DNA of 26,277 nt from VRUE01 sp035557635 (GTDB taxonomy: Bacteria > Actinomycetota > Thermoleophilia > Solirubrobacterales > 70-9). The position numbers were made by a program, and so were the translations under genes. Location of the stretch: the NCBI GenBank assembly GCA_035557635.1, contig DATMDR010000041.1:1-26277 (forward strand), read 5' to 3'. Below the pieces are notes generated by a model. The model searched no databases. It was not told the origin of the DNA and saw only the letters and a program-made list of their open reading frames with translations. Shown in pieces: positions 1 to 7,842 of this stretch; within the stretch, counting starts at the first letter, position 1; each line of letters opens with the position of its first letter.

Positions 1-140
1 TCGATGATCTCGTTGCAGAGGTCGATGCACTCGTCGCAGATGTAGACCCCGGGCCCGGCGATCAGCTTCTTGACCTGGCGCTGCGACTTGCCGCAGAAGC
101 TGCAGAGGAGTTGCTCGTTCGAATCTGTGGGACGTGCCAG
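1..140 (-). CDS. clpX: ATP-dependent Clp protease ATP-binding subunit ClpX, N-terminal part (runs off left edge)
   Basis: ClpX is the AAA+ unfoldase that feeds substrates to ClpP in the cytoplasm. Only the first 46 codons are present. They encode the N-terminal zinc-binding domain: the paired Cys motifs CSFCGKSQ and ICDECIDLCNEII are almost invariant in ClpX and hold one zinc ion. The ATPase domain lies outside the window. The reading frame has no ATG or GTG at the expected place. It begins best with CTG at 140, giving M-ARPTDSNEQLL, eight bases after a strong ribosome site AAGGAGG, so a CTG start is proposed. The gene is separated from clpP by an M23 peptidase, a GNAT and a coiled-coil gene. 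The 166-nt upstream gap (141-306) holds only a possible TAAGCT -10 box. Identification is near certain; the start codon is inferred. Confidence 0.93.
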   Translation of the reverse strand, partial: MARPTDSNEQLLCSFCGKSQRQVKKLIAGPGVYICDECIDLCNEII

Positions 141-306
141 CGGGATCCCCTCCTTGCGGGGCGGAAGTTGCCTACCGGCGTCGGCCCCAACAGCTTAGAC
201 GGAGCTTCAAGCCGGCCCTGTAGGCGGCTCTTACGCCGTACTGGCGGAGGTCCCTTCCACTGAGCGCGTGCTTGCGCAGCGAGTGAGGCCCATGCCGATC
301 GCCGGA

Positions 307-669
307 TCAGGCGGCCTGCGCCGGGGGCGGCAGGCGATCGATCAGGGCGAGCAGCGCCGCCGTCTGAGCCCTGCGTTCCTCCCGCCCATCGCGGAGCTCG
401 GCGACGATTTCGTCGGTGCGCTTCGCCTGTTCCGCGTTGAACTCCCTGTTCCCGCGAATCAGGTCTTGCACCACCTTCTCGCCGCGGCGGGTCATCTCGC
501 GAATGAAGAGCTTGTGCTCTTCGAACATCTGCTCATGACGATCGAGCGCGGCCATGACGCGCTCAAAGGCCACTGTGTTGCGATCGAATGCGGCACGGTT
601 GAGCTCCATCAATTGCTCGCCGCGCTCCGCATGACGCTCAATTCGCTCAGACAGCTCGCTTCGCCGCAT
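307..669 (-). CDS. Small charged coiled-coil protein of unknown function
   Basis: This 120-residue protein is rich in Glu, Arg and Gln, with heptad-like Leu/Met/Phe spacing (for example LSERIERHAERGEQLMELN and the stretch ending in ALIDRLPPP). That is a single long amphipathic coiled coil with a Pro/Ala tail. No signal peptide, membrane segment or enzyme motif is visible. The ATG at 669 is the last good start before the helical region; the frame is open further upstream, but that part lies antisense to the GNAT gene and looks like a shadow. A weak CAGAAT box lies six bases upstream of the ATG. It is divergent from the GNAT gene and precedes clpX on the same strand. Function unknown. The coiled-coil pattern and absence of a competing frame on the plus strand favour a real gene. 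Confidence 0.6.
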   Translation of the reverse strand: MRRSELSERIERHAERGEQLMELNRAAFDRNTVAFERVMAALDRHEQMFEEHKLFIREMTRRGEKVVQDLIRGNREFNAEQAKRTDEIVAELRDGREERRAQTAALLALIDRLPPPAQAA

Positions 670-761
670 GGCGTCATTCTGCCAGGCGAAAACGCGCGAG
701 TGGCGCCACATCTGCGCCAATCTGAAAATCCTTTCGCCCCAAACGCATACGACTGGCCCGT

Positions 762-767
762 TACGGT
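762..767 (+). promoter_or_regulatory. Putative leaderless -10 box of the GNAT gene
   Basis: TACGGT fits the actinobacterial extended -10 pattern TANNNT and ends seven bases before ATG 775, so transcription would begin at or next to the start codon. There is no purine-rich ribosome site in the gap. No clear -35 element is seen. Confidence 0.4.
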
Positions 768-774
768 TGCGGCG

Positions 775-1230
775 ATGACTGCGCCAGTCCGGACCGAGCC
801 GGTCGCGGCCGAGCAGCTGGAGACGCTGCTGCCGATGATCGGCGCCTACCAGCGCTTCTACGCGGTCGAGGAGATCGACGAGGAGCGCAACCGCGCCTTC
901 TTCCGCCGCTTCCTCGCCCCCAGCGACGACGGCATGCTGATCGGCGCCTGGCGCGAGGGCGAGCTGGTCGGCTACGCCTGCCTCTACTGGCACTTCTCCT
1001 CGACCGACGCCGCCGAGACGGTGCTGATGAACGACCTCTACGTCGACCCCGCCGTTCGAGGCCATGGCGTCGGCCGCGTCCTGATCGAGGCCAGCGCCGA
1101 CGTGGCCCGCGAGCGCGGCGCCCACCACCTCGAGTGGAGAACCGCGCCGGACAACGCCACAGCGCAGCGCCTCTACGACTCGACCGGCGCCAAGCGCTCG
1201 ACCTGGATCGAGTACGAGCTCGGCCTTTAG
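775..1230 (+). CDS. GNAT family N-acetyltransferase
   Basis: Predicted 151-residue acetyl-CoA-dependent N-acetyltransferase. The acceptor cannot be told. The core GNAT signature is visible: beta-strand LMNDLYVDPAVRG followed by the pyrophosphate-binding loop RGHGVGRVLIE (R/Q-x-x-G-x-G/A), then the C-terminal NATAQRLYDSTGA segment that packs on CoA. Length matches single-domain GNATs. The open frame extends 500 bases upstream, but that part is low-complexity and lies opposite the coiled-coil gene, so ATG 775 is preferred. No Shine-Dalgarno precedes it; instead TACGGT ends seven bases before the ATG, which fits leaderless transcription. The TAG stop is the first three bases of a 168-bp palindromic element. 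Family call is firm, substrate unknown. Confidence 0.88.
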   Translation: MTAPVRTEPVAAEQLETLLPMIGAYQRFYAVEEIDEERNRAFFRRFLAPSDDGMLIGAWREGELVGYACLYWHFSSTDAAETVLMNDLYVDPAVRGHGVGRVLIEASADVARERGAHHLEWRTAPDNATAQRLYDSTGAKRSTWIEYELGL

Positions 1231-1395
1231 GAGGGGGCTAGCGAAACCCCCGCCCGCGCCTGGCGGCGGCGGACACTGCGCGGGGCGGCGTCCTCAGTCG
1301 GCCAAATAGCGCTGCTATTTGGCCTCCCTGCGTCCTTGCCCCGCTTGGTCCGGCGCTCGCCAGCCAGCACACGCGGGTTTCGCTAGCCCCTCCTA
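1228..1395. repeat. 168-bp palindromic element with 21-22 bp terminal inverted repeats
   Basis: The ends are near-perfect inverted repeats: 1228-1249 (begins TAGGAGGGGGCTAGCG, ends AAACCC) and 1375-1395, differing by one extra G on the left. Three further nested complementary pairs lie inside: 1261-1274 with 1348-1362, 1280-1286 with 1338-1344, and a perfect 11-bp stem GGCCAAATAGC (1300-1310) with a 3-nt loop and its complement at 1314-1324. The whole element can fold into one long imperfect hairpin. It lies between the convergent GNAT and M23 genes, and each outer end supplies the TAG stop codon of one of them, so it may also act as a two-way terminator. A TA dinucleotide flanks both ends, but this is part of the palindrome and does not prove target duplication. 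No protein is encoded. Confidence 0.75.
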
Positions 1396-1904
1396 GCCGG
1401 CGCGGTCCCAGCGGCGCAGGACCGGCTCGGGGTCGACCGGCCGGCCTCGCTCGCGGATCTCGAAGTGGAGGTGGCAGCCGACGCTGCGGGCATTGCCGGT
1501 CTTGCCCACCCCGCCGACGCGCTGCCCCGCCCAGACTGATCCCCCACCGGGGATCAGCGCGGGGCGGCGCAGGTGAGAGTAGAAGTAGCTGCGCGGCTCG
1601 CCGGCGCCGTCGATCAGCAGATAGTGGCCGTAGAGGACCGGGTCGTAGCCGCTGCGGACAATCCGGCCGCTGGCCGCCGCCACAAGCCCCGCCCCGCAGG
1701 GGGCGACGAGATCGAACCCCTCATGGGTGCGGCCGCCGCTGCGCGGCGCGCCGAACTCGCCGATCGCTCCCCGCACCCAGTGCGAACCCTCGACGGGAAA
1801 GGCGTGCTCGCGGTAGGGGACGCCCCCATCGCGGGTAGTGGCCTCGCCGGCAGAGACCGGGGCGAGAGCCGCAAGCAGGACAAGGGTGAGAAGGGCGGGA
1901 CGCC

Positions 1905-1908
<4 letters not shown>
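1393..1908 (-). CDS. Secreted M23 (LytM-type) peptidoglycan endopeptidase, coupled to clpP
   Basis: Zinc metallopeptidase expected to cleave peptidoglycan cross-bridges outside the membrane. The metal ligands are visible: H62 and D66 in THEGFDL, and H148 in CHLHFE with H146 as the catalytic partner, so it should be active. Starting at the in-frame GTG 1776 would give only 127 residues and no export signal. Extending the same frame upstream adds LRRPALLTLVLLAALAPVSA, a convincing signal peptide, and reaches a CTG at 1908 whose last two bases overlap the clpP stop (CTGA). A 171-residue protein translated by stop-start coupling from clpP is therefore proposed. The stop codon lies in the right end of the palindromic element. 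The family call is strong; the CTG start is inference from the signal peptide and overlap. Confidence 0.82.
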
Positions 1909-2489
<581 letters not shown>

Positions 2490-2496
2490 GGACCGC

Positions 2497-2502
2497 ACTC
2501 TA
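2497..2502 (-). promoter_or_regulatory. Putative leaderless -10 box of clpP
   Basis: On the minus strand TAGAGT (TANNNT) ends seven bases before the clpP ATG and overlaps the TAG stop codon of the upstream cyclase gene. An alternative reading is TATAGA nine bases away. It would let clpP be transcribed separately from the cyclase. Confidence 0.4.
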
Positions 2503-3753
2503 TAGAAGGGCCACGCTGGACCCGCCGCGCGCCTTCGCCTCGTACATCGCCCGGTCCGCGGCCACCAGCAGGTCCTCGGCCGGCGGGCAGCCGTGCTCGT
2601 CGTAGAGGGCGATGCCGACGCTGGCGGAGAGTCGCACCGGCTGCCCCTCGAAGGTCAGCTCCGAGGCGGCAAGGGCCTCGACCAGCCGTGCCGCGACACC
2701 TTCCGCTGCGGGCCCGTCCGCCTCGGGCAGCAGCGCGGCGAACTCGTCGCCCCCGAGCCGGGCGGCGCTGCCTTCGGCGTGGCGACCGACCGTGTCGCTT
2801 TGGCGCAGGTTGCGCTGCAGCGTCTCGGCCACCGCGCACAGCGCCTCGTCACCGGCGGCGTGGCCCAGCTCGTCGTTGATCCGCTTGAAGCGGTCGAGGT
2901 CGAGCACGAGCAGCGCCCCGCCCTTGCCGTAGCGACGCGTGTAGGCGAGCTGCGCCTCCAGCTCCTCGTCGAAGCGGCGGCGGTTGAAGAGGCCGGTGAG
3001 CGGGTCGCGCTGGGAGAGCCGTTCCAGCTCCTGCTCCATCTTCTTGCGCTCGGTGACGTCGCGGGCGACGGCATAGATGATGTGCTCCTCGAGCATCGGC
3101 ACCGAGGTCCACTCGATCCAGTGCACCTCCCCCTTGCTGTCGAAGTAGCGGTTCTGGAACTGCACGGTGGTGCGGCCGTCCGAGAGCGCGACCGCCTCCT
3201 CTTCGGTCTTCTCGCGATCGTCGGGATGGACGAAATCGAGGAAGGGACGGTCGACCAGGTCCTCCGCCCGGTAGCCGAGGACGCGTTCGAAGGCGGGGTT
3301 GACCGTCTTGAAGCGGCCGTCGAAGCCGGCGGTGCTGATCATGTCGAGGGAGAGGTTGAAGTGGCGCGCGCTCTCGGCCTCGAGCGCCCGCATCCTCGTC
3401 GCGAAGTGGCCCGCGAGGCCACCGACGAAGAGGAAGACGAGTGCCCGGTTGAAGTAGCCGAGCGGGGTGATCGGGGCGTTGTCGACGATCACCCACGCGG
3501 TCGAGAGCACAAAGGCCACCGCGGCCGCGACCAGCCCCGCGCGCGTGCCCAGGGCCATCCCTGCCAGCACGACCGGGATCACGTAGAGGAAGGTGATCGC
3601 GTCGCCGAGCGTGCCGATCGCGAAGCGCATGCCGAAGATCGCCGCGAACAGCGCAGCCGTAAGGAGCGCGGCGTTGATCGGCCGCTTGCCGATTAGGGCG
3701 AGCGATTGCTCCTTTGGATGGATTCCGTCGAGGCGGCGCACGGGCTCAGGCAC
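2500..3753 (-). CDS. Membrane-bound PAS-GGDEF diguanylate cyclase
   Basis: Predicted 417-residue enzyme making cyclic di-GMP from two GTP. Order of parts: an N-terminal membrane region of about four hydrophobic segments (27-120), a PAS sensor with its following PAC region (130-237, with FDGRFKTVNPAFERVLGY), a short coiled linker, and a GGDEF domain (245-415). The active-site signature GGDEF is at 334-338, so catalysis should be intact; there is no EAL domain. In most cyclases the inhibitory I-site RxxD ends five residues before the signature. Here RQSD (317-320) is separated by an eight-residue insert, HAEGSAAR, which may weaken product inhibition. Start is GTG 3753. The gene sits between tig and clpP on their strand, an unusual place. 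The input signal is unknown. Confidence 0.93.
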   Translation of the reverse strand: MPEPVRRLDGIHPKEQSLALIGKRPINAALLTAALFAAIFGMRFAIGTLGDAITFLYVIPVVLAGMALGTRAGLVAAAVAFVLSTAWVIVDNAPITPLGYFNRALVFLFVGGLAGHFATRMRALEAESARHFNLSLDMISTAGFDGRFKTVNPAFERVLGYRAEDLVDRPFLDFVHPDDREKTEEEAVALSDGRTTVQFQNRYFDSKGEVHWIEWTSVPMLEEHIIYAVARDVTERKKMEQELERLSQRDPLTGLFNRRRFDEELEAQLAYTRRYGKGGALLVLDLDRFKRINDELGHAAGDEALCAVAETLQRNLRQSDTVGRHAEGSAARLGGDEFAALLPEADGPAAEGVAARLVEALAASELTFEGQPVRLSASVGIALYDEHGCPPAEDLLVAADRAMYEAKARGGSSVALL

Positions 3754-3821
3754 CTCATCGATGATCCTTACCCAGGAGACAACTGCTGCACAAGCTCGTG
3801 CGCGAAAGCTCGAACGTCCGG

Positions 3822-3845
3822 CTAGGAGGGACTAGCCCCTCCTAG
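3822..3845. repeat. 24-bp miniature palindrome matching the ends of the 168-bp element
   Basis: CTAGGAGGG (3822-3830) and CCCTCCTAG (3837-3845) are perfect inverted arms around ACTAGC. The site is a 24-bp palindrome with one mismatched pair. Each half matches the outermost 13-14 bases of the 168-bp element at 1228-1395, as if the two ends had been joined with the interior lost. As there, the arm contains a gene's TAG stop codon, here that of tig (3842-3844). Confidence 0.6.
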
Positions 3846-5227
3846 GACTCGGAGCCAGGGGTCCAGAGGGAGCCGGCCTGCTCGCGCTCCTTCTCCGGCG
3901 TCCAGATTTTCTCGCGAGCCTCGGCCTGCTCGAGCGGGATCGGCTTCGCCGACTCGGCGACGAGGTCGATCGCACGGCGGATCCGGATGTCTTCGCGGAC
4001 CATCGCGTCACGGCCGTTCTCCTGCAGCCGCGCCAGCAGCTTCTCCGGCGTGGTGCGCTCGTGCTCGGCGGTATGAACGAGCGCCTCGACCATCTCCTCC
4101 TCGGAGACCTCGATCGCCTCGGCCTCGGCGATCGCCGCCAGCACCGACTCGCGCTTCAGCTCGCGTTCGGCGTCCGGCTTCGATTCCTCGATCACTTCCT
4201 CGCGGCTTTTGCCCTGCATCTGAAGGTAGGCGTCGGGGCTCATCCCGCGCGCGGCGAGCTGGCGTTCGACCCGCTCCCAGCGCTCCACCGCGCGAGCCAT
4301 GGCGAGCTCCTCCGGCAACTCGACGTTCGCGGCGTCGACCGCAGCGTCGACTGCGGCGATGCGGAAATCCTCCTCGAGCCGCTGCCCGGCGACCTCCGAA
4401 ACCTTCTCGCGGATGTCGGCGCGCAGCTCGTCGAGAGTGTCGAACTCGGAGGCCTCGGCCGCGAGGTCGTCATCGAGCTCGGGCAGGACCTTCTCGCGCA
4501 CCTCCTTGACCGTGACCGTGAAGACCGCCTCCTTGCCGGCGAGCTGCTCGGCGCGATAGTCGCCCGGGAAGGAGACCTTGACCTCGCGCTTCTCGCCCGC
4601 GGCGGCGCCGGCGAGCTGCTCCTCGAAGCCCTCGACCAGCTGGCCGCTGCCCAGCTCGAGGCGGTAGTCGGTTGCCTTGCCGCCCTCGAACGCCTGGCCG
4701 TCGACCAGGCCCTCGAAGTCGATCAGCAGCACGTCGCCCTCGGCGGCCGCCCGCTCGACCGGCTCGAGCCGTGCGAACCCCTCGCGAACCCGCTCGATCT
4801 CCCGCTCGACGATGTCGTCGGGCACCTCCGGCTCGCCCCTGCCGACCTCGAGGCCCTTGTACTCGCCCAGTTTCGCCTCCGGGCGCACGCCGACCTCGAG
4901 CTTGAAGCCGAGCGGCTCGCCCTCGTCCTCAGGCGTGGAGACGAGCTCAATGTTGGGATCGCCGATCGGGCTGACCCCCGAGGCGAGCAGAGCCCGCTCG
5001 TACCACTCGGGCAGCGAGTCGCGCAGGGCCTCCTCGAGCACGGCGCTGTAGCCGAGCCGCTGAATCACCAGCGACGGCGGCGCCTTTCCTTTGCGGAAGC
5101 CGGGCAGCCGCATCTCCCGCGCGAGGGAGCGGGCGGCGCGCTGGATGCCGCGGTCGACGTCCTTGGCCGGGACCTCGACCTCAACCCGGGCGCGGGAACC
5201 GGGGAGCTCGGTGACGGTGGTCTGCAT
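3842..5227 (-). CDS. tig: Trigger factor, ribosome-associated chaperone and peptidyl-prolyl isomerase
   Basis: Trigger factor binds ribosomal protein L23 at the exit tunnel and shelters nascent chains. The 461-residue product has the normal three parts. The N-terminal ribosome-binding domain carries the signature PGFRKGKAP near residues 42-50. The FKBP-type isomerase domain follows at about 155-240 (EGDVLLIDFEGLVDG). The long helical C-terminal chaperone domain ends in an acidic/basic tail. ATG 5227 (MQTTVTELPG) is chosen; a TTG two codons upstream is possible. No ribosome site is seen, but TAGGGT lies nine bases before the ATG. The gene is followed by the cyclase and clpP on the same strand. 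An imperfect palindrome at 5284-5307 lies upstream and may be an operator. Identification is certain. Confidence 0.96.
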   Translation of the reverse strand: MQTTVTELPGSRARVEVEVPAKDVDRGIQRAARSLAREMRLPGFRKGKAPPSLVIQRLGYSAVLEEALRDSLPEWYERALLASGVSPIGDPNIELVSTPEDEGEPLGFKLEVGVRPEAKLGEYKGLEVGRGEPEVPDDIVEREIERVREGFARLEPVERAAAEGDVLLIDFEGLVDGQAFEGGKATDYRLELGSGQLVEGFEEQLAGAAAGEKREVKVSFPGDYRAEQLAGKEAVFTVTVKEVREKVLPELDDDLAAEASEFDTLDELRADIREKVSEVAGQRLEEDFRIAAVDAAVDAANVELPEELAMARAVERWERVERQLAARGMSPDAYLQMQGKSREEVIEESKPDAERELKRESVLAAIAEAEAIEVSEEEMVEALVHTAEHERTTPEKLLARLQENGRDAMVREDIRIRRAIDLVAESAKPIPLEQAEAREKIWTPEKEREQAGSLWTPGSES

Positions 5228-5236
5228 CTTCAAATG

Positions 5237-5242
5237 ACCCTA
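5237..5242 (-). promoter_or_regulatory. Putative -10 box of tig
   Basis: TAGGGT on the minus strand (TANNNT) ends nine bases before the tig ATG. No Shine-Dalgarno lies between. This fits leaderless or nearly leaderless transcription, as for several other genes in the window. Confidence 0.35.
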
Positions 5243-5283
5243 GAGGAATCGACGCCGCGCCCGACTCATCGCCGTTCGTTCGA

Positions 5284-5307
5284 TTGACCACACTCCAGTG
5301 TGTTCAA
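5284..5307. promoter_or_regulatory. Imperfect palindrome upstream of tig, possible operator
   Basis: TTGACCACAC and GTGTGTTCAA form 10-bp inverted arms around TCCA, with one mismatch. The site lies about 57 bases upstream of the tig ATG. It does not fit the CIRCE (TTAGCACTC), HAIR or ClgR patterns as remembered, so the regulator is unknown. Whether it binds a repressor is inference. Confidence 0.4.
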
Positions 5308-5361
5308 TGCGTCGAGCGGCGCGACAATAGGCAGCTGCGGACTGCCACTGCAAAGTCGATC

Positions 5362-5389
5362 ACAAAAGAGAGGCCGCGCCCTAGCGGCC
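5362..5389 (-). terminator. Rho-independent terminator after the spermidine-synthase-like gene
   Basis: On the minus strand, GGCCGC (5389-5384), a 6-nt loop and GCGGCC (5377-5372) are followed by TCTCTTTTGTG, a T-rich tract. It lies 24-51 bases after the stop codon at 5413 and separates that transcript from tig. Confidence 0.7.
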
Positions 5390-5412
5390 CTGCTACAAGC
5401 CATGCCTTCGCC

Positions 5413-6933
5413 TTAGTCATTTGCGTATTCCAGCAGGGAAGCGTCGACCAGCCACTCGACCGGGGCGCGGTCATCGGTGTAGACCTCGCCGCCGGGCAGG
5501 CGCGGCGCCAGCGCCGTGGCGGCCTCCCGCGCCAGCGGTCGCAGGGGTCGCGGCAGGGCGGCGGCGCTGCCGCGCAGGCGCGCCGCCGAGAGCGCGCCCT
5601 CGCCGGCGAGGAGCAGCGTGTTGGTCGGCTCGATCGGGTAGCGCAGCACGGTCGGAAAGGCGGCGGCCATCGTCCGTCCCAGCACCCGCTCCAGCTCCTC
5701 CCCACCCTCGGGATGGCCGACGTTGACGATCACGATGCCGCCCGGCGCCAGGCGCTCGCGCGCCAGCTCGAAGAACTCGCGCGTGACCAGGTAGAAGGGG
5801 ATGTAGGGCTGGCGGTAGGCGTCGACCATGATCGCGTCGTAATCCCCGTCCGCCTGCTCGAGCCAGGGCCTGGCGTCGGCGGCGTGCGTCCTCATGCGGC
5901 GGTTGCGCAGGTCGAAGAAGCGGCGGCCGATCTCGGTCAGCTCGCCGTCGATCTCGACCGCGTCGACGTAGGTCGCCGGGAAGAAGCGGCCGAAGGCGCG
6001 TGCCACCGTGCCGGCGGCGTTGCCGAGGATCGCGATCCGCCGCGGCGGCAGCGCCCGCGAGGCGGCGGGCAGCACCAGGTGGCCGTCCCAGTAGTCGCCG
6101 GTCAAGTAGCTGCCGGGCCGGTAGAGCGAGTGCACCGCCTGGCCCTCGTTCAGCTCCAGCGCCCGGCTGCCATCGTCGCGTTCGACCACCCGTGCGTACT
6201 GGTGCGTCGTCTCCGCCTCGTAGAGGACGCGGCCGGTGTCGGCCGCCTTGATCGACCCCACGGGGACCGCGACCAGGGTCAGGGCGAGGGCGGCCGGGAA
6301 AGCGGCGAAGCGCCAGCCGAGACCGGCGACCGCGACCAGGGCGAGGGCCAAGGCGAAGCAGAGAAAGGTGCGCTGCGTCCCCAGCAACGGGATCAGCAGC
6401 AGGGCCGAGGCCATCGTCCCGAACAGCGAGCCGGCAGTCGAGATCGCGTAGAGCCGCCCCACCGTCTCGCCGGCGTGGCCGAGGTCGTCGACCGCGAGCC
6501 GCACGGCCCACGGCGCGGCGGCGCCGAGCAGGGTCACCGGGACCGCGACCAGCACCAGCACGCCGAACAGCGAGCCGGCGAAGCCGCCGACCGAGACCGC
6601 GTCGAAGGCGTCGACCGAGAAGCCGAGGAAGGGGCGCGAGGCGAAGGGGATGAGGGCGATCAGGACCGAGGCGACAAGCACGACCAGGCAGAGACCGCGC
6701 ATGTGCGGGTGGCGGTCGGCATAGCGCCCGCCGAGCCAGTACCCGACCGAGAGGGCAACGAGGACGACGCCGATCGTGTTCGCCCAGACGATCGTCGAGG
6801 CGCCGAAGTAGGGCGCCAGCAGCCGCGCCGCGGCGATCTCTGCCCCGAGGCTGGCGGTGCCGACGACGAAGACGAGCAGGGTCAGCAGTCCGAGCCGTCG
6901 TGGCTCGGCGGGTGAGCTACTGATCGCGGTCAC
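5413..6933 (-). CDS. Fused membrane/spermidine synthase-like protein
   Basis: A 506-residue two-part protein. The first half (about 15-235) has some eight hydrophobic segments resembling a transporter half, with a conserved GYWLGGRYADR loop. The second half (about 240-505) is a spermidine-synthase/Rossmann methyltransferase-like domain. The nucleotide-binding loop reads ILGNAAGTVARAF, followed by VDAVEIDGEL and IMVDAYRQPYIPFYL, where the D of VDAY aligns with the catalytic Asp of aminopropyltransferases. Similar proteins are usually annotated 'fused MFS/spermidine synthase'; true activity is unproven and the glycine loop is degenerate, so it may not make polyamines. GTG 6933 overlaps the end of the ctaG-like gene by 17 bases, so the two are probably cotranscribed and translationally coupled. 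A terminator follows. Confidence 0.85.
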   Translation of the reverse strand: MTAISSSPAEPRRLGLLTLLVFVVGTASLGAEIAAARLLAPYFGASTIVWANTIGVVLVALSVGYWLGGRYADRHPHMRGLCLVVLVASVLIALIPFASRPFLGFSVDAFDAVSVGGFAGSLFGVLVLVAVPVTLLGAAAPWAVRLAVDDLGHAGETVGRLYAISTAGSLFGTMASALLLIPLLGTQRTFLCFALALALVAVAGLGWRFAAFPAALALTLVAVPVGSIKAADTGRVLYEAETTHQYARVVERDDGSRALELNEGQAVHSLYRPGSYLTGDYWDGHLVLPAASRALPPRRIAILGNAAGTVARAFGRFFPATYVDAVEIDGELTEIGRRFFDLRNRRMRTHAADARPWLEQADGDYDAIMVDAYRQPYIPFYLVTREFFELARERLAPGGIVIVNVGHPEGGEELERVLGRTMAAAFPTVLRYPIEPTNTLLLAGEGALSAARLRGSAAALPRPLRPLAREAATALAPRLPGGEVYTDDRAPVEWLVDASLLEYAND

Positions 6934-7822
6934 TCCCAGTCGCGGTCAGCCGTTCCTCCAGCCGCGCCCCGTGCCCGGCAGCGACAGCGCGCTGCGCCCT
7001 CTCCTCGTCGAGGGGGACACCTCGCTCGTCGGCGAGGTCGAGCAGGCGCTGCTTCTCCTCGCCTTCGCGGGCGACCTCGAAGAAGACCCAGGCGAGCGCA
7101 CCGAGGGTGAGGAAGGTGCCCTCGATCATCATGATCACGCCCGCGGTGCTCTGATCGGCGAGCGGCGAGATCCCCCAGTAGAGCTCGCCCGGGGCGTAGA
7201 TCGGGTAGAGCACCGTGCCCGACCACATCAGCACGTTGCCGAGGATGGCGCCGGTGAAGCGCACGGCGATCACGTAGCCGACCTTCCAGGCGGCCGTGAA
7301 CCAGGCCGGCTTCGGCAGCGGCCCGAAGACCGGCATCCAGACCAGGCAGCCCATGAGCAGGAAGGTGGCGTGCTCGAAGGCGTGGATCGGGGCCGCCCCG
7401 TAGGCGTCCTGGTAGAGCGCCGGCAGGTGCCAGGCGTAGAGGTTGAGCGCCCAGAGGGGAAAGGCAACCGCCGGGTGGGCGAGGAACTGCAGCCGGTTGA
7501 AGGCGTGCACGGCGAGGACCGGCTGCAGCATCGACCGGGTCAGGCCGAGGACGAGGAGGAGCGAGGCGATGTCGGCGATCAGCAGGTGCTCGGCCATATG
7601 GGCGATCACCAACTCCTCCGACATGTGGCCGAGCGGGCCGAAAAGGGCAGCCGCGATCGTCGCCAGGCCGGCGCCGAAGCAGGCCTGGCGCCAGGCGGGC
7701 ACCGGTCGCCCGGCCCAGGAGAGAACCATGACGCGGTGCCAGTAGAGGACGCCCGCCAGAGTCAGGGGCACGACCTCGAGCGGCACGAAGGAGCCGGCAA
7801 CGTGGGCGGTGAGGAGGTCCAC
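6917..7822 (-). CDS. ctaG: Cytochrome c oxidase assembly protein, CtaG (caa3-type) family
   Basis: Polytopic inner-membrane protein of 301 residues with about seven hydrophobic segments. Family hallmarks are visible: IAHMAEHLLIADIASLLLVL (paired His in a membrane helix), later HAFEHATFLLMG, and a charged cytoplasmic tail. The Bacillus CtaG family helps assemble the haem-copper oxidase, probably through copper delivery to the CuA or CuB site. The open frame extends far upstream but is antisense to the GH15 gene. GTG 7822 (MDLLTAHVAGSF) gives the usual N-terminus. No ribosome site is seen. The start is only 20 bases from the divergent GH15 start, so control regions must overlap. No cytochrome oxidase gene lies nearby, so its partner is inferred. 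Confidence 0.85.
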   Translation of the reverse strand: MDLLTAHVAGSFVPLEVVPLTLAGVLYWHRVMVLSWAGRPVPAWRQACFGAGLATIAAALFGPLGHMSEELVIAHMAEHLLIADIASLLLVLGLTRSMLQPVLAVHAFNRLQFLAHPAVAFPLWALNLYAWHLPALYQDAYGAAPIHAFEHATFLLMGCLVWMPVFGPLPKPAWFTAAWKVGYVIAVRFTGAILGNVLMWSGTVLYPIYAPGELYWGISPLADQSTAGVIMMIEGTFLTLGALAWVFFEVAREGEEKQRLLDLADERGVPLDEERAQRAVAAGHGARLEERLTATGSDRDQ

Positions 7823-7842
7823 GGTGGTAGCTTGGCATCTCC

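Noticed and set aside
1228..1395. Insertion sequence with target-site duplication
   Set aside because: No transposase is encoded and the flanking TA is part of the palindrome itself, so a duplication cannot be shown.
5284..5307. CIRCE or ClgR site before tig
   Set aside because: The palindrome TTGACCACAC/GTGTGTTCAA does not match the CIRCE TTAGCACTC/GAGTGCTAA pattern or the ClgR CGC-N5-GCG core, so it is listed only as an unassigned operator.
5308..5412. Possible tRNA gene between tig and the membrane fusion gene
   Set aside because: A tRNA sometimes neighbours tig, but no cloverleaf with GTTCRA T-loop and CCA-type acceptor can be drawn; the segment holds the terminator instead.
5284..6915. 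Long plus-strand open frame (543 codons) opposite the spermidine-synthase-like gene
   Set aside because: It is antisense to a protein with clear domains and reads as low-complexity Gly/Arg/Asp/Gln text, the usual mirror of GC-rich coding DNA. Other long mirror frames (2593-3696, 4061-5287, 21207-22520, 24748-25746) were dropped for the same reason.
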